DNA from: Deltaproteobacteria bacterium
Lineage (GTDB): Bacteria > Desulfobacterota > Binatia > UBA9968 > JAJDTQ01
Assembly: GCA_028818755.1 (NCBI GenBank)
Contig: JAPPNF010000037.1
Location: forward strand, 1-45,764
Length of the DNA stretch: 45,764 nt
Direction of reading: 5' to 3'
The notes under the pieces: generated by a model
Databases searched by the model: none
The model's input: only the letters and a program-made list of their open reading frames with translations
What the model was told of the DNA's origin: nothing
Translations under genes and position numbers: made by a program
In this document: piece by piece, positions 24,085 to 35,085 of the stretch
Layout: each line of letters starts with the position of its first letter
Numbering within the stretch: position 1 is the stretch's first letter

Positions 24085-25261
24085 GATATCCTCCCGCGAC
24101 GAGGCCGTCCTCGCCGCACAACCTCTCTATGTATGGAATCAGCTCGGGCGCGACGAACCGCTCCGCCCGGGCGATGTATTCGGGGTAGACGGGGAGCCGG
24201 GGCCTTAACGTGAAGCCGGCCGCCGCGGTCCGCCGCACAAGCTCCTCCAGCTCAGGCCAAGGGGCCTCGGGGTTGATGAAGTCGCGGGTGACGGGGGACA
24301 CGCCGCCCCAGTCGTTGATGCCCGCGTTAAGGTACCACTCGTAGCATTCCGGCGTGAGGTTGGGCGGCGCCTGGACGTTCATGTCGCCGCCCAGGATCAG
24401 GCGCGCAAGGGCGATGGTCCTGGCCTCCTCCACGTAGTCCGCGTGCGGGTGATCACGCATGGGAATCTCGGGCTTCACGCGGAAGTTCTGGACGATCACT
24501 TCCTGGATGTGGCCGTAGCGCTCGTGCAACTCCCGAATGGCGTACAGCGACGCGATGCGCTCCTCCCGGGTCTCGCCGATGCCGATGAGGATCCCGGTGG
24601 TGAAGGGGATGCGCAATCGCCCTGCCTCCGCCAGGGTCCGAAGCCGGGCCGCCGGCTTCTTGTCCGGAGCGTCGGCATGGGGGCCGCCGGGTTCCATGAG
24701 GCGCTCGCTCACGTTCTCCAGCATGAGCCCCATGCTCACGTTGACCTGCCTGAGCCGCGCCAGGTCGGCGCGGGCCATGAGTCCGGGGTTGGCGTGAGGC
24801 AGCAACCCGGTCTCTTCAAGCACCACGCGGCAGGCGTCGTGCAGGTATTCCAGCGTCCGGCGGTAGCCTCCTTGCGCCAGGAACTCCCGCATCTCGGGAT
24901 AGATCGCTTCCGGCTTGTCGCCCAGGCTGAACAGCACCTCGGTGCAGCCCATGGCCCCGGCCCGCCGCACCGTCTCCAGCACCTCGTCCAGGGACAGGGT
25001 CTTGGCGCCGTCCTCTCCAGGCGCCTTGCGGAAGGTGCAATAGCCGCAGAAGTCGCGGCACAGATTGGTCAGCGGAATGAAGACCTTGGGGGAGAAGGTG
25101 ACGGTCCGGCCCTTGTGCCGGTCGCGCAACTCCGCGGCCGCTTGAAGCAGCGCCGTGAACTCATCTCCCTCGACACTGGACAGCAGGAGGGCGTCGCCCG
25201 GCGCTAAGGCCCCCCCATCGAGACATTCCTGCAGCAGTCGTGGGACTCGGCGCGTCGTCAT
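24053..25261 (-). CDS. cofG: Fo synthase subunit 1, radical SAM enzyme CofG
   Basis: Partner of CofH in forming Fo. The product of about 402 residues has the radical SAM motif CRDFCGYCTF (CxxxCxxC), then FSLGDKPE, LLPHANPGLM and NFRVKPEIPM, all CofG-like. It is the first gene of the F420 unit. The frame is open up to a TTG at 25312, but that codon overlaps a predicted -35 element. ATG 25261, 16 bases after the predicted transcription start, gives the conventional length, so it is preferred. The C-terminal 10 codons overlap cofH. Confidence 0.92.
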   Translation of the reverse strand: MTTRRVPRLLQECLDGGALAPGDALLLSSVEGDEFTALLQAAAELRDRHKGRTVTFSPKVFIPLTNLCRDFCGYCTFRKAPGEDGAKTLSLDEVLETVRRAGAMGCTEVLFSLGDKPEAIYPEMREFLAQGGYRRTLEYLHDACRVVLEETGLLPHANPGLMARADLARLRQVNVSMGLMLENVSERLMEPGGPHADAPDKKPAARLRTLAEAGRLRIPFTTGILIGIGETREERIASLYAIRELHERYGHIQEVIVQNFRVKPEIPMRDHPHADYVEEARTIALARLILGGDMNVQAPPNLTPECYEWYLNAGINDWGGVSPVTRDFINPEAPWPELEELVRRTAAAGFTLRPRLPVYPEYIARAERFVAPELIPYIERLCGEDGLVAGGYHEPHRSDVRL

Positions 25262-25283
25262 TGGCCAAACGCTCAAGATGGTC

Positions 25284-25312
25284 TGAATAACGGATAAGGG
25301 TGTGCAGGTCAA
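25284..25312 (-). promoter_or_regulatory. Predicted promoter of the F420 operon
   Basis: On the minus strand TTGACC (25307-25312, 5 of 6), a 17-base spacer and TATTCA (25284-25289, weak). Transcription would begin near 25277. The spacing and -35 sequence resemble the tRNA-Leu promoter in this window. Confidence 0.4.
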
Positions 25313-25396
25313 CTAGTGACCCAGTGCATTCGGGGTACGCAAGGGTCTTGCATTTTCGCGGCAGATGAAGGAAATTTTCTTCTTAATCCAACGCCC

Positions 25397-25427
25397 GTCT
25401 CCGGCGTAACGGAGACAAGGAGTCCGT
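25397..25427 (+). promoter_or_regulatory. Two mutually exclusive RNA hairpins around a ribosome binding site
   Basis: Hairpin A pairs GTCTCCG (25397-25403) with CGGAGAC (25110-equivalent arm at 25410-25416), 7 bp with a 6-base loop, and leaves the ribosome binding site AAGGAG (25417-25422) free. Hairpin B pairs ACGGA (25409-25413) with TCCGT (25423-25427), 5 bp, and puts AAGGAG in its loop. The two share bases 25410-25413 and cannot form together, so the site could be gated. Confidence 0.45.
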
Positions 25428-25429
25428 CA

Positions 25430-25552
25430 ATGTCAGATGACCCACAAGATGACAGTAAGCCTCCGTCGCGCAACTCGCACCTGAAGGCTCCCATCACCCT
25501 CCCCTGCTTCCTCAACGTCTCGATGTCTCCACCGGGACTCATGTGCCCCTAG
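25430..25552 (+). CDS. 40-residue acidic/proline-rich small ORF, candidate leader peptide
   Basis: A 40-codon ORF with a strong AAGGAG ribosome binding site 7 bases before ATG 25430. The N-terminus MSDDPQDDSKPP holds four Asp and three Pro within twelve residues; there are eight Pro overall and two Cys (residues 26 and 39). No domain is recognised. It lies 104 bases upstream of the CorC-family gene on the same strand, with two hairpins between. Acidic residues mixed with proline at the start are the hallmark of MgtL, the leader of the enterobacterial mgtA magnesium transporter gene, where such a nascent chain destabilises ribosomes at low magnesium. By analogy this may be a magnesium-sensing leader; a stand-alone peptide or chance ORF cannot be excluded. 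Confidence 0.55.
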   Translation: MSDDPQDDSKPPSRNSHLKAPITLPCFLNVSMSPPGLMCP

Positions 25553-25567
25553 AGTGAACTCAACGTC

Positions 25568-25599
25568 CGCGGGAATTCTCCGCGCCCGGCTCGTCCGGG
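25568..25599 (+). promoter_or_regulatory. Tandem hairpins in the leader of the CorC-family gene
   Basis: CGCGG/CCGCG (25568-25572 and 25580-25584) and CCCGG/CCGGG (25585-25589 and 25595-25599) are two perfect 5-bp stems back to back, about 57 bases upstream of the CorC start and 16 bases after the small-ORF stop. They could be attenuator elements; no T-run follows directly. Confidence 0.4.
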
Positions 25600-25656
25600 G
25601 GCGGGATTCTTCGTTGCCCTTTTGCGTCCCGGCATTCCCGGACGGGAGATTGATTC

Positions 25657-26982
25657 ATGCTTGACAGCATATGGTTGGGTGGAACCGTCATCTTTTTGTT
25701 AATCCTGGCCAACGGCTTTTTCGCCGCCGCGGAAATCGCCGTGATCGCCACGCGCAGGACCCGCATCGATCAGGTCCGCGGCAGGGGCGCGCGCTCGGCC
25801 GCGGCTCTGGGCCGGCTCAAGGACGAGCCCGACCGGTTTCTCGCCACGGTCCAGATCGGCATCACCTTCGTCGGCACCCTGGCCTCCGCCATCGGGGGAG
25901 CCGGAGCCATCCGGCTCCTGCAGCCGCACCTCCAGTCGTTGCCGATCCCTTACGCGGAGACCTGGGGCAACTATGCCGCCATCCTCATCGTGGTCCTGCC
26001 CATCGCCTATCTGAGCCTGGTCCTCGGCGAGCTCGTGCCCAAGTCGTTGGCGCTGCGCTATTCCGAGCGCATCGCGTTCTTCGTGGCGCTTCCCATCGAC
26101 GCCATCTCCAGGAGCACGTCGTTCCTGGTTCAGATACTGACACGCTCCAGCAATGTGGTCCTGCGGCTGTTCGGCGGCAAGGAAACCGGCTCCGCCAGCT
26201 TCATTTCCGAGGAAGAGGTCAAGTCGCTGATACGGGAAGGCACGGCCAAGGGGATCTTCGACGAGACCGAGAAGGAGTTGATCCACAGCGTCTTCGACTT
26301 CGTGGACACGCCGGTAAGGGCCGTGATGATCCCGCGCACAGAAATACACGCCGTCGATATCGGCACCGAGCCCGCCGATGTCCTGGGGAACTTCGTCGAG
26401 AGCGGCTTTTCCCGGCTGCCGGTGTACGAGAACGACCTCGATCAGGTGCTGGGCATCGCCTACAACAAGGACATCCTGCGGGCGATGCAGGCCAACGAGC
26501 CCATCGACCTCCGCAACATGCTGCATCCACCCTTCTTCGTGCCCAGCTCGCTGGCCATCAGCCAGTTGCTGAAGGACCTGCAGCGGCGGCGCATGGCCCT
26601 GGCCCTGGTGGTGAACGAGTACGGCGAGGTTGAAGGGCTGGTGACGCTGGAGGATGTCATCGAGGAAATCGTCGGCGAGATCCGCGACGAGTACGACGCC
26701 GAGGAGCGCGGCCCGGTGGAGCGGCTGCCGGACGGCTCGCTGGTGGTGTCGGGCTCCGCCCTGCTCCGTGACCTCCAGTCCGACTACGACCTGCCCTTCG
26801 AGGAGTCGGTGGACTACCACACCCTGGCGGGGTTCGTTTTGGCCAAGCTGAAGCGCATACCCCGAGGGGGCGAGAAGATCGAGACGGACGGCCACCGGCT
26901 CACCATCGTCGACGTGGAGGGCCGCAGGATCGTGAAGATCCGGGTGGAAGAGAACCGTCGCGCCAACGGCGGCGCGGTGTAA
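25657..26982 (+). CDS. CorC/HlyC family (DUF21-CBS) membrane protein, likely magnesium/cobalt transport
   Basis: A 441-residue inner-membrane protein with a DUF21 (CNNM) transmembrane domain of about four helices at 1-190 (including the conserved ANGFFAAAEIAVIA start and VLGELVPKSLAL). A tandem CBS pair follows at about 205-340 (MIPRTEIHAVD, SRLPVYE, VNEYGEVEGLVTLEDVIEEIVGEI) and then the CorC_HlyC C-terminal domain. Relatives are linked to magnesium and cobalt efflux (CorC) and bacterial CNNM proteins to sodium-driven magnesium export; the name hemolysin is historical. GGGAG precedes ATG 25657 by about 8 bases. The long 5' leader contains a small ORF and hairpins. A PPOX gene follows 24 bases later. 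Confidence 0.9.
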   Translation: MLDSIWLGGTVIFLLILANGFFAAAEIAVIATRRTRIDQVRGRGARSAAALGRLKDEPDRFLATVQIGITFVGTLASAIGGAGAIRLLQPHLQSLPIPYAETWGNYAAILIVVLPIAYLSLVLGELVPKSLALRYSERIAFFVALPIDAISRSTSFLVQILTRSSNVVLRLFGGKETGSASFISEEEVKSLIREGTAKGIFDETEKELIHSVFDFVDTPVRAVMIPRTEIHAVDIGTEPADVLGNFVESGFSRLPVYENDLDQVLGIAYNKDILRAMQANEPIDLRNMLHPPFFVPSSLAISQLLKDLQRRRMALALVVNEYGEVEGLVTLEDVIEEIVGEIRDEYDAEERGPVERLPDGSLVVSGSALLRDLQSDYDLPFEESVDYHTLAGFVLAKLKRIPRGGEKIETDGHRLTIVDVEGRRIVKIRVEENRRANGGAV

Positions 26983-27006
26983 GGACAGCTCGAGGAGACG
27001 CGCGAC

Positions 27007-27639
27007 ATGAATACCATCGACAAGACTGACCCGCACACCGTCACATCACTAGAAGGTCTCGGCCACATCTATGCCAGCCCGCTGCCCGCCACCGCTACCA
27101 AGGAAACCGACCATATCACCGAAGTCGGGCGCGCCTTCATCGCCGCGGCGCCGTTCCTGATCCTGGCCACGTCGGACGGGGACAAGATCGATTGTTCGCC
27201 CAAGGGCGACGCACCGGGTTTCGTTCAACTACTCGACGACCGCACCCTGCTAATCCCCGACCGGCCGGGCAACAACCGCATCGATGGCATGAAGAACCTG
27301 CTCAGCAAACCGAAGGTCGGCATTATATTCATGGTGCCGGGGTCGAACGAGACCTACCGCGTCAATGGCACGGCGACAATCAGCACCGACCCCGATTTGC
27401 TCAGGCGCTTCGAGGTACGCGGCAGGCCGCCTCGCGTCGTCATGGTCGTCTCGGTCGAGACCGCGTTCAACCACTGCCCCAAGGCGATGGTGCGGGCGAA
27501 GCTGTGGGAGACCGACGGACGGCCGACCGGCGCGCCGACCCATGGCGACTTCGCCGCCGCCCGCGACGGCAAGGACTCCGCTTTCGCGAAGGAATACAAC
27601 GAGAAATATGCGGAACGGCTGAAAACCACGCTCTATTGA
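27007..27639 (+). CDS. Pyridoxamine 5'-phosphate oxidase-family flavoprotein (MSMEG_1061-like)
   Basis: A 210-residue split-barrel flavin-binding protein. The conserved blocks are PFLILATSDGDKIDCSPKGDAPGFVQLLDD, RPGNNRIDGMKNL and GIIFMVPGSNETYRVNGTATIS, typical of an FMN-dependent PPOX subfamily. These proteins reduce or oxidise small molecules; several relatives use F420 rather than FMN. Its position about 1.7 kb from the F420 operon makes F420 use possible, but it reads in the opposite direction and could equally bind FMN. GGAG lies 6-9 bases upstream of ATG 27007. It may be co-transcribed with the CorC gene and converges with hisC. Confidence 0.82.
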   Translation: MNTIDKTDPHTVTSLEGLGHIYASPLPATATKETDHITEVGRAFIAAAPFLILATSDGDKIDCSPKGDAPGFVQLLDDRTLLIPDRPGNNRIDGMKNLLSKPKVGIIFMVPGSNETYRVNGTATISTDPDLLRRFEVRGRPPRVVMVVSVETAFNHCPKAMVRAKLWETDGRPTGAPTHGDFAAARDGKDSAFAKEYNEKYAERLKTTLY

Positions 27640-27729
27640 GGTTTTCACCAAGGTGAGTGGCGGCGGCACCGGGGAACGGATGGAAACATTCTGCCGTGGA
27701 TGGAATTGTTTGGCCGGCCCCGCTCGCTG

Positions 27730-28809
27730 CTACGACGCCCGCTGCGTGACGCCGCGGCCGTGCAGCAGGGTTTCCGTTTCCCTGAGCAGCGCCCGGATCT
27801 CCTGGGGCCTCCCCACCGTGACCCGCATCATGTTCCGGAGCTCCGGGGTGTCGAAGAAGCGCACCAGGATGCCCCTGTCCCGGAGCCCTTCGTGTAGCCA
27901 GCGGATGCTGTCCTTCCCGAGTTTCGCCATCACGAAGTTGGCCTGGGACGGTTGCACGTCGAAGCCCAGCTTGCGCAGGCCCCGGATCAACGTCTTGCGG
28001 GTGCGCTGGATGCGCCCGACGTTCCGCCTCATCCACTCCACGTCTTCCAGCGCCGCCAGCGCCGCCGTCAGGCTCAGACGGCAGAGGTTGTAGGAGTCCT
28101 TGACCTTGAGCATGTTGCGGACGATGTCCTCGCTGCCGAAGGCCAGCCCCACGCGCATTCCTGCCAGTGAGAAGGCCTTGGAGAAGGTGCGCAGGACCAC
28201 CAGGTTCGGGAAACGCTTGACCAGAGCGATGGCGCTCTCGTCCGTGTCGGCGAAGTCGATGTAGGCCTCGTCCACGATCAGCAACCCGGCGACCGAACGC
28301 GCCAGGCGGGCGATCTCACTCACCGGCTCCAGGGTCCCCGAGGGGGCGTTGGGGTTGCACAGGATCGTCACCTTGCTCGACTGGGAGTAGAGCGGAGCCG
28401 GTATCGCGAAGTCGTCCGAATAGGGGAGCATGAGGCTCCGCCCGTCCTGGATCGCGATCAGCGTCTCGTACAGGCTGTAGGTGGGAACCGGGTATGCGAC
28501 GGTGTCTTCCTCGCCCACGTAGCAGCGCATGAGGATGGACAGCAGCTCGTCCGAGCCGTTGCCGGCCATGACGTTCTCGGGCCGAACGCTGTAAAGGACG
28601 GCCGCGCGCTGACGCAACTCCAGTGCCACCGGGTCAGGATACATGCGTAGCGACGAGTTGAGTTCCTTGCGCACCGCGGACAGGACCCTGGGCGACGGTG
28701 GATAGGGGTTCTCGTTGGTGTTGAGCTTGATCAGATCCGCCCGCTTGGGCTGCTCTCCCGGCGTGTAACCTTCCAGTTCTTCGATGTTTTTTCTCAGGAG
28801 GGACTGCAT
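27730..28809 (-). CDS. hisC: Histidinol-phosphate aminotransferase
   Basis: PLP enzyme converting imidazole-acetol phosphate and glutamate to histidinol phosphate in histidine synthesis. The 359-residue protein has LIKLNTNENPYPPSP (family start), NPNAPSGTL, VDEAYIDFAD and the PLP-lysine motif RTFSKAFSLAGMRVG. Length and motifs are complete. No other his gene is nearby, so it is either a lone hisC or a close paralogue acting on aromatic amino acids, but the start and GNGSDELL motif favour HisC. It is downstream of clpB by 47 bases... on the same strand order hisC follows clpB's stop, and the two genes do not share an obvious function. Confidence 0.9.
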   Translation of the reverse strand: MQSLLRKNIEELEGYTPGEQPKRADLIKLNTNENPYPPSPRVLSAVRKELNSSLRMYPDPVALELRQRAAVLYSVRPENVMAGNGSDELLSILMRCYVGEEDTVAYPVPTYSLYETLIAIQDGRSLMLPYSDDFAIPAPLYSQSSKVTILCNPNAPSGTLEPVSEIARLARSVAGLLIVDEAYIDFADTDESAIALVKRFPNLVVLRTFSKAFSLAGMRVGLAFGSEDIVRNMLKVKDSYNLCRLSLTAALAALEDVEWMRRNVGRIQRTRKTLIRGLRKLGFDVQPSQANFVMAKLGKDSIRWLHEGLRDRGILVRFFDTPELRNMMRVTVGRPQEIRALLRETETLLHGRGVTQRAS

Positions 28810-28856
28810 CCGGAGAGTCTAGCGAGCCTCCACGGCCTTTGCAAATCGGGAACCAG

Positions 28857-31481
28857 TTACGCCGCGTCCGCCACCGCCGAGGCCGACACCGTCAGGTCGC
28901 TGCCGTCGTGGTCCACCACCACCCGGCTGTGGTCCTTGACCTCGCCGGACAGGAGCTTTCGAGCAAGCGCGGTCTCCAGCTCCTTCTGGATCAGCCGCTT
29001 GAGCGGCCGGGCGCCGTAGGCGGGGTCGTAGCCCGTGTCCGCGAAGTGGTCCTTCGCCTTCTGTGTCAACTCCAGGCTGATGTGGCGTTCGTCCAGGCGC
29101 TCGCGCAGGTGGCCGAGCTGGATCTCGACGATCTCCCGGAGATCGTCGCGGGTGAGGCCGTGGAACACCACGATGTCGTCCACCCGGTTCAGGAACTCCG
29201 GCCGGAACTCCCGCCGCAGGACATCCAGAACCTCCCGCTTCATGGCCTCGTAGCCGCTGTCGTCGCCTCGGCCGCTGTAGTTCAGGATGAGCTGGCTGCC
29301 GATGTTGGAGGTCATGATCACCACCGTGTTCTTGAAGTCCACTGTACGGCCGTGGCCGTCGGTCAGGCGGCCGTCATCGAGGATCTGCAACATGACGTTG
29401 AACACGTCGGGATGGGCCTTCTCCACCTCGTCGAACAGGACCACCGAGTAGGGATGGCGGCGCACCGCCTCGGTGAGCTGGCCGCCCTCGTCGTAGCCCA
29501 CGTATCCCGGCGGAGCGCCCAGGAGGCGCGCCACGGTGTGCTTTTCCATGTACTCGGACATGTCGAGGCGCACCATGTTGGCCTCGTCGTCGAACAGGAA
29601 CTCCGCCAGCGCCCGCCCCAGCTCGGTCTTGCCCACGCCGGTGGGGCCCAGGAAGATGAACGAGCCGATGGGCCGGTTGGGGTCCTTGAGCCCCGAGCGG
29701 GCGCGCACCACCGCGTCGGCCACCGCCGACACTGCCTCGTCCTGGCCGATGAGACGCTTGTGCAGGTGGTCGCCCAGGCGCAGCAGCTTCTCCCGCTCTC
29801 CCTCCAGCAGCTTCGACACCGGCACGCCGGTCCAGCGCGACACCACCTCGGCGATGTCGTCCTCGTCCACTTCCTCCTTGAGCAGCACGCCGCCGTCCTC
29901 GGTCCTGAGGCTCTCCTCCTGCCTGGCCAGCTTGCCTTCGAGCTCGCTCAGCCTGCCGTACTTGAGCTCGGCCACGCGGTTGAGGTCGTACTCGCGCTCC
30001 GCCTGCTCCATCGCCCGGCGGGTCTCGTCGATCTCCTCCTTGAGCTTGCGCAGGCGGGCGATGGCGTCCTTCTCCATCTCCCAGCGCGCCTTGAGCTTGT
30101 TGGCTTCTTCCTTGAGGTTGGCGAGCTCGTTCTCCAGCTTGGCCAGGCGCTCCCGGGAGGCGTCGTCGCTCTCCTTGTGCAGGGCCTCGCGCTCGATCTC
30201 GAGCTGCATCACCTGGCGCGAAGCCTGGTCCAGCTCGGCGGGCATGGAGTCGATCTCGGTGCGCAGCTTGGAAGCCGCCTCGTCCACCAGGTCGATGGCC
30301 TTGTCGGGCAGAAAGCGGTCGCTGATGTAGCGGTGCGACAGCACCGCCGCGGTCACCAGCGCGCCGTCCTTGATGCGCACCCCGTGGTGCAGCTCGTAGC
30401 GCTCGCGCAGCCCCCGCAGGATGGAGACGGTGTCCTCCACCGTGGGCTGGTCCACGGTCACCGGCTGGAAGCGCCGCTCCAGCGCCCGGTCCTTCTCCAC
30501 GTACTTGCGGTACTCGTCCAGGGTGGTGGCGCCGATGCAGTGAAGCTCGCCCCGGGCCAGCATGGGCTTCAGGAGGTTGCTGGCGTCCATGGCCCCTTCG
30601 GCGGCGCCGGCGCCCACCACGGTGTGCAACTCGTCGATGAACAGGATTACCTCGCCCGAGGACTCCTGCACCTCCTTGAGCACGGCCTTGAGCCGCTCCT
30701 CGAACTCGCCGCGGTACTTGGCGCCGGCGATGAGCAGCCCCATGTCCAGCACCACGATGCGTTTCCGCTTGAGCCCCTCGGGCACGTCCCCCGCCACGAT
30801 GCGCAGCGCCAGCCCCTCCACGATGGCGGTCTTGCCCACGCCGGGGTCGCCGATGAGCACGGGGTTGTTCTTGGTGCGGCGCGACAGCACCTGCACCACC
30901 CGGCGGATCTCTTCATCCCGGCCGATGACCGGATCGAGCTTGCCCTGGGCGGCAAGCTGGGTCAGGTCACGGCCGTAGCGCTCCAGCGCCTGGTAGGTGC
31001 CTTCGGGGTTCTGGCTGGTGACGCGCTGGTGGCCGCGCACCTTCTGCAGCGCCTCCAGCAGGGTGTCGCGGCCGACACCGTTGGCTCGAAGCACCTGGCT
31101 CGCCTTGCCCCCCTCCTCAAGAATCGCCAGCAGCAGGTGCTCGACGCTGATGTAGTCGTCCTTGAGGTTCCGGGCCTCGTCCTCGGCCCGGGTGAACAGG
31201 CGGGCCAGCCGCTGGGTGACGTAGAGCTGCTCCGGCCCGGCCGCCGCTCCCGCCCCGGTGACCCGCGGAATGCGATCAAGCTCCTGGTCGAGCCCCTTCT
31301 TCACCGCCGCCGCGGACACGCCGGTCTGCGTCAGCAATGCCGTGACGACGCCATCGGCCGGCTCCAGCAGGGCGGCGAGAAGATGCTCGACGTCCACCCC
31401 CTGGTGGTTGCGCCGCGACGCCAGGGTCTGGGCCTGGCGCAGCGCTTCCTGCGACTTTTCGGTCAGACGATTGATGTCCAT
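28857..31481 (-). CDS. clpB: ATP-dependent disaggregase ClpB
   Basis: Hexameric AAA+ chaperone that threads aggregated proteins with DnaK. The 874-residue protein shows the Clp N-domain (two repeats in residues 1-150), then NBD1 with Walker [14 protein letters not shown] and Walker [17 protein letters not shown] coiled-coil middle domain (about 405-525, the ClpB-specific feature) follows, and NBD2 carries Walker [14 protein letters not shown] and Walker [19 protein letters not shown] five bases before ATG 31481 fixes the start, although the frame stays open through the bioF region. A TTGACT-TAGATT promoter lies about 33 bases upstream. No sigma32-type CTTGAA/CCCCAT signal was seen, so heat-shock control may differ. 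Confidence 0.97.
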   Translation of the reverse strand: MDINRLTEKSQEALRQAQTLASRRNHQGVDVEHLLAALLEPADGVVTALLTQTGVSAAAVKKGLDQELDRIPRVTGAGAAAGPEQLYVTQRLARLFTRAEDEARNLKDDYISVEHLLLAILEEGGKASQVLRANGVGRDTLLEALQKVRGHQRVTSQNPEGTYQALERYGRDLTQLAAQGKLDPVIGRDEEIRRVVQVLSRRTKNNPVLIGDPGVGKTAIVEGLALRIVAGDVPEGLKRKRIVVLDMGLLIAGAKYRGEFEERLKAVLKEVQESSGEVILFIDELHTVVGAGAAEGAMDASNLLKPMLARGELHCIGATTLDEYRKYVEKDRALERRFQPVTVDQPTVEDTVSILRGLRERYELHHGVRIKDGALVTAAVLSHRYISDRFLPDKAIDLVDEAASKLRTEIDSMPAELDQASRQVMQLEIEREALHKESDDASRERLAKLENELANLKEEANKLKARWEMEKDAIARLRKLKEEIDETRRAMEQAEREYDLNRVAELKYGRLSELEGKLARQEESLRTEDGGVLLKEEVDEDDIAEVVSRWTGVPVSKLLEGEREKLLRLGDHLHKRLIGQDEAVSAVADAVVRARSGLKDPNRPIGSFIFLGPTGVGKTELGRALAEFLFDDEANMVRLDMSEYMEKHTVARLLGAPPGYVGYDEGGQLTEAVRRHPYSVVLFDEVEKAHPDVFNVMLQILDDGRLTDGHGRTVDFKNTVVIMTSNIGSQLILNYSGRGDDSGYEAMKREVLDVLRREFRPEFLNRVDDIVVFHGLTRDDLREIVEIQLGHLRERLDERHISLELTQKAKDHFADTGYDPAYGARPLKRLIQKELETALARKLLSGEVKDHSRVVVDHDGSDLTVSASAVADAA

Positions 31482-31513
31482 GATTCCTCCGGATGCCCGG
31501 GAGTCCTTCAAAA

Positions 31514-31541
31514 AATCTAGGTACGGATTCGCCAAAGTCAA
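31514..31541 (-). promoter_or_regulatory. Predicted promoter of clpB
   Basis: On the minus strand TTGACT (31536-31541, 5 of 6), a 16-base spacer and TAGATT (31514-31519, 4 of 6), about 33 bases upstream of the clpB start. It resembles a housekeeping sigma promoter rather than a heat-shock one. Confidence 0.5.
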
Positions 31542-31555
31542 CGCGGCCTCCCCAT

Positions 31556-31605
31556 CCCTGGATTCCCGCTTCCGCGGGAATGACAGAGGGGTAGCGGGAA
31601 TGACG
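31556..31605. repeat. dRS3-like repeat plus a half copy
   Basis: Full ATTCCC-N8-GGGAAT copy at 31562-31581 followed by a half copy GCGGGAATGACGG at about 31593-31605. It lies in the clpB-bioF divergent region. Confidence 0.8.
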
Positions 31606-31691
31606 GTGCGGGACATCCGAGACTTGTACGGCAATACAAACTCGTTTTCTGGTTCGGGGACGGTATTTCTGCTATCTACCCAACCGGAGCC

Positions 31692-32855
<1,164 letters not shown>

Positions 32856-32926
32856 CGGTACCGACACGACGATCACAACCGTAGCGGCGACCGGCGGTCG
32901 CCCCGAACCCGATTCCGGATGAATAC

Positions 32927-35007
<2,081 letters not shown>

Positions 35008-35038
35008 GGTGCCGGGAATCCCGACGCACTGCTCCGGA

Positions 35039-35085
35039 CGTCATTCCCGCCCTACTCCGTCATTCCCGCGAAAGCGGGAATCCAG
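35039..35085. repeat. dRS3-like repeat (half plus full copy) overlapping the larC stop
   Basis: Half copy at 35040-35050 and a full ATTCCC-N8-GGGAAT at 35062-35081. The larC stop codon (35060-35062) and its last seven codons lie inside the full copy, so the repeat inserted into or replaced the 3' end of larC. Confidence 0.85.

Noticed and set aside
25262-25312. Upstream TTG start of cofG
   Set aside because: It coincides with a predicted -35 box, lacks a ribosome binding site, and would add a non-conserved extension.
25430-25552. RiPP precursor peptide matured by the nearby radical SAM enzymes
   Set aside because: CofG and CofH are Fo synthase subunits and are divergent; there is no leader recognition domain or other maturase nearby.
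28839-31520. A long plus-strand frame antisense to clpB
   Set aside because: High GC keeps frames open opposite real genes; its translation has no domain and is Val/His/Leu-biased, unlike clpB.
31592-31691. Biotin or other riboswitch/operator upstream of bioF
   Set aside because: No recognised BirA half-sites or riboswitch core could be seen; the region is mostly a dRS3-like repeat.
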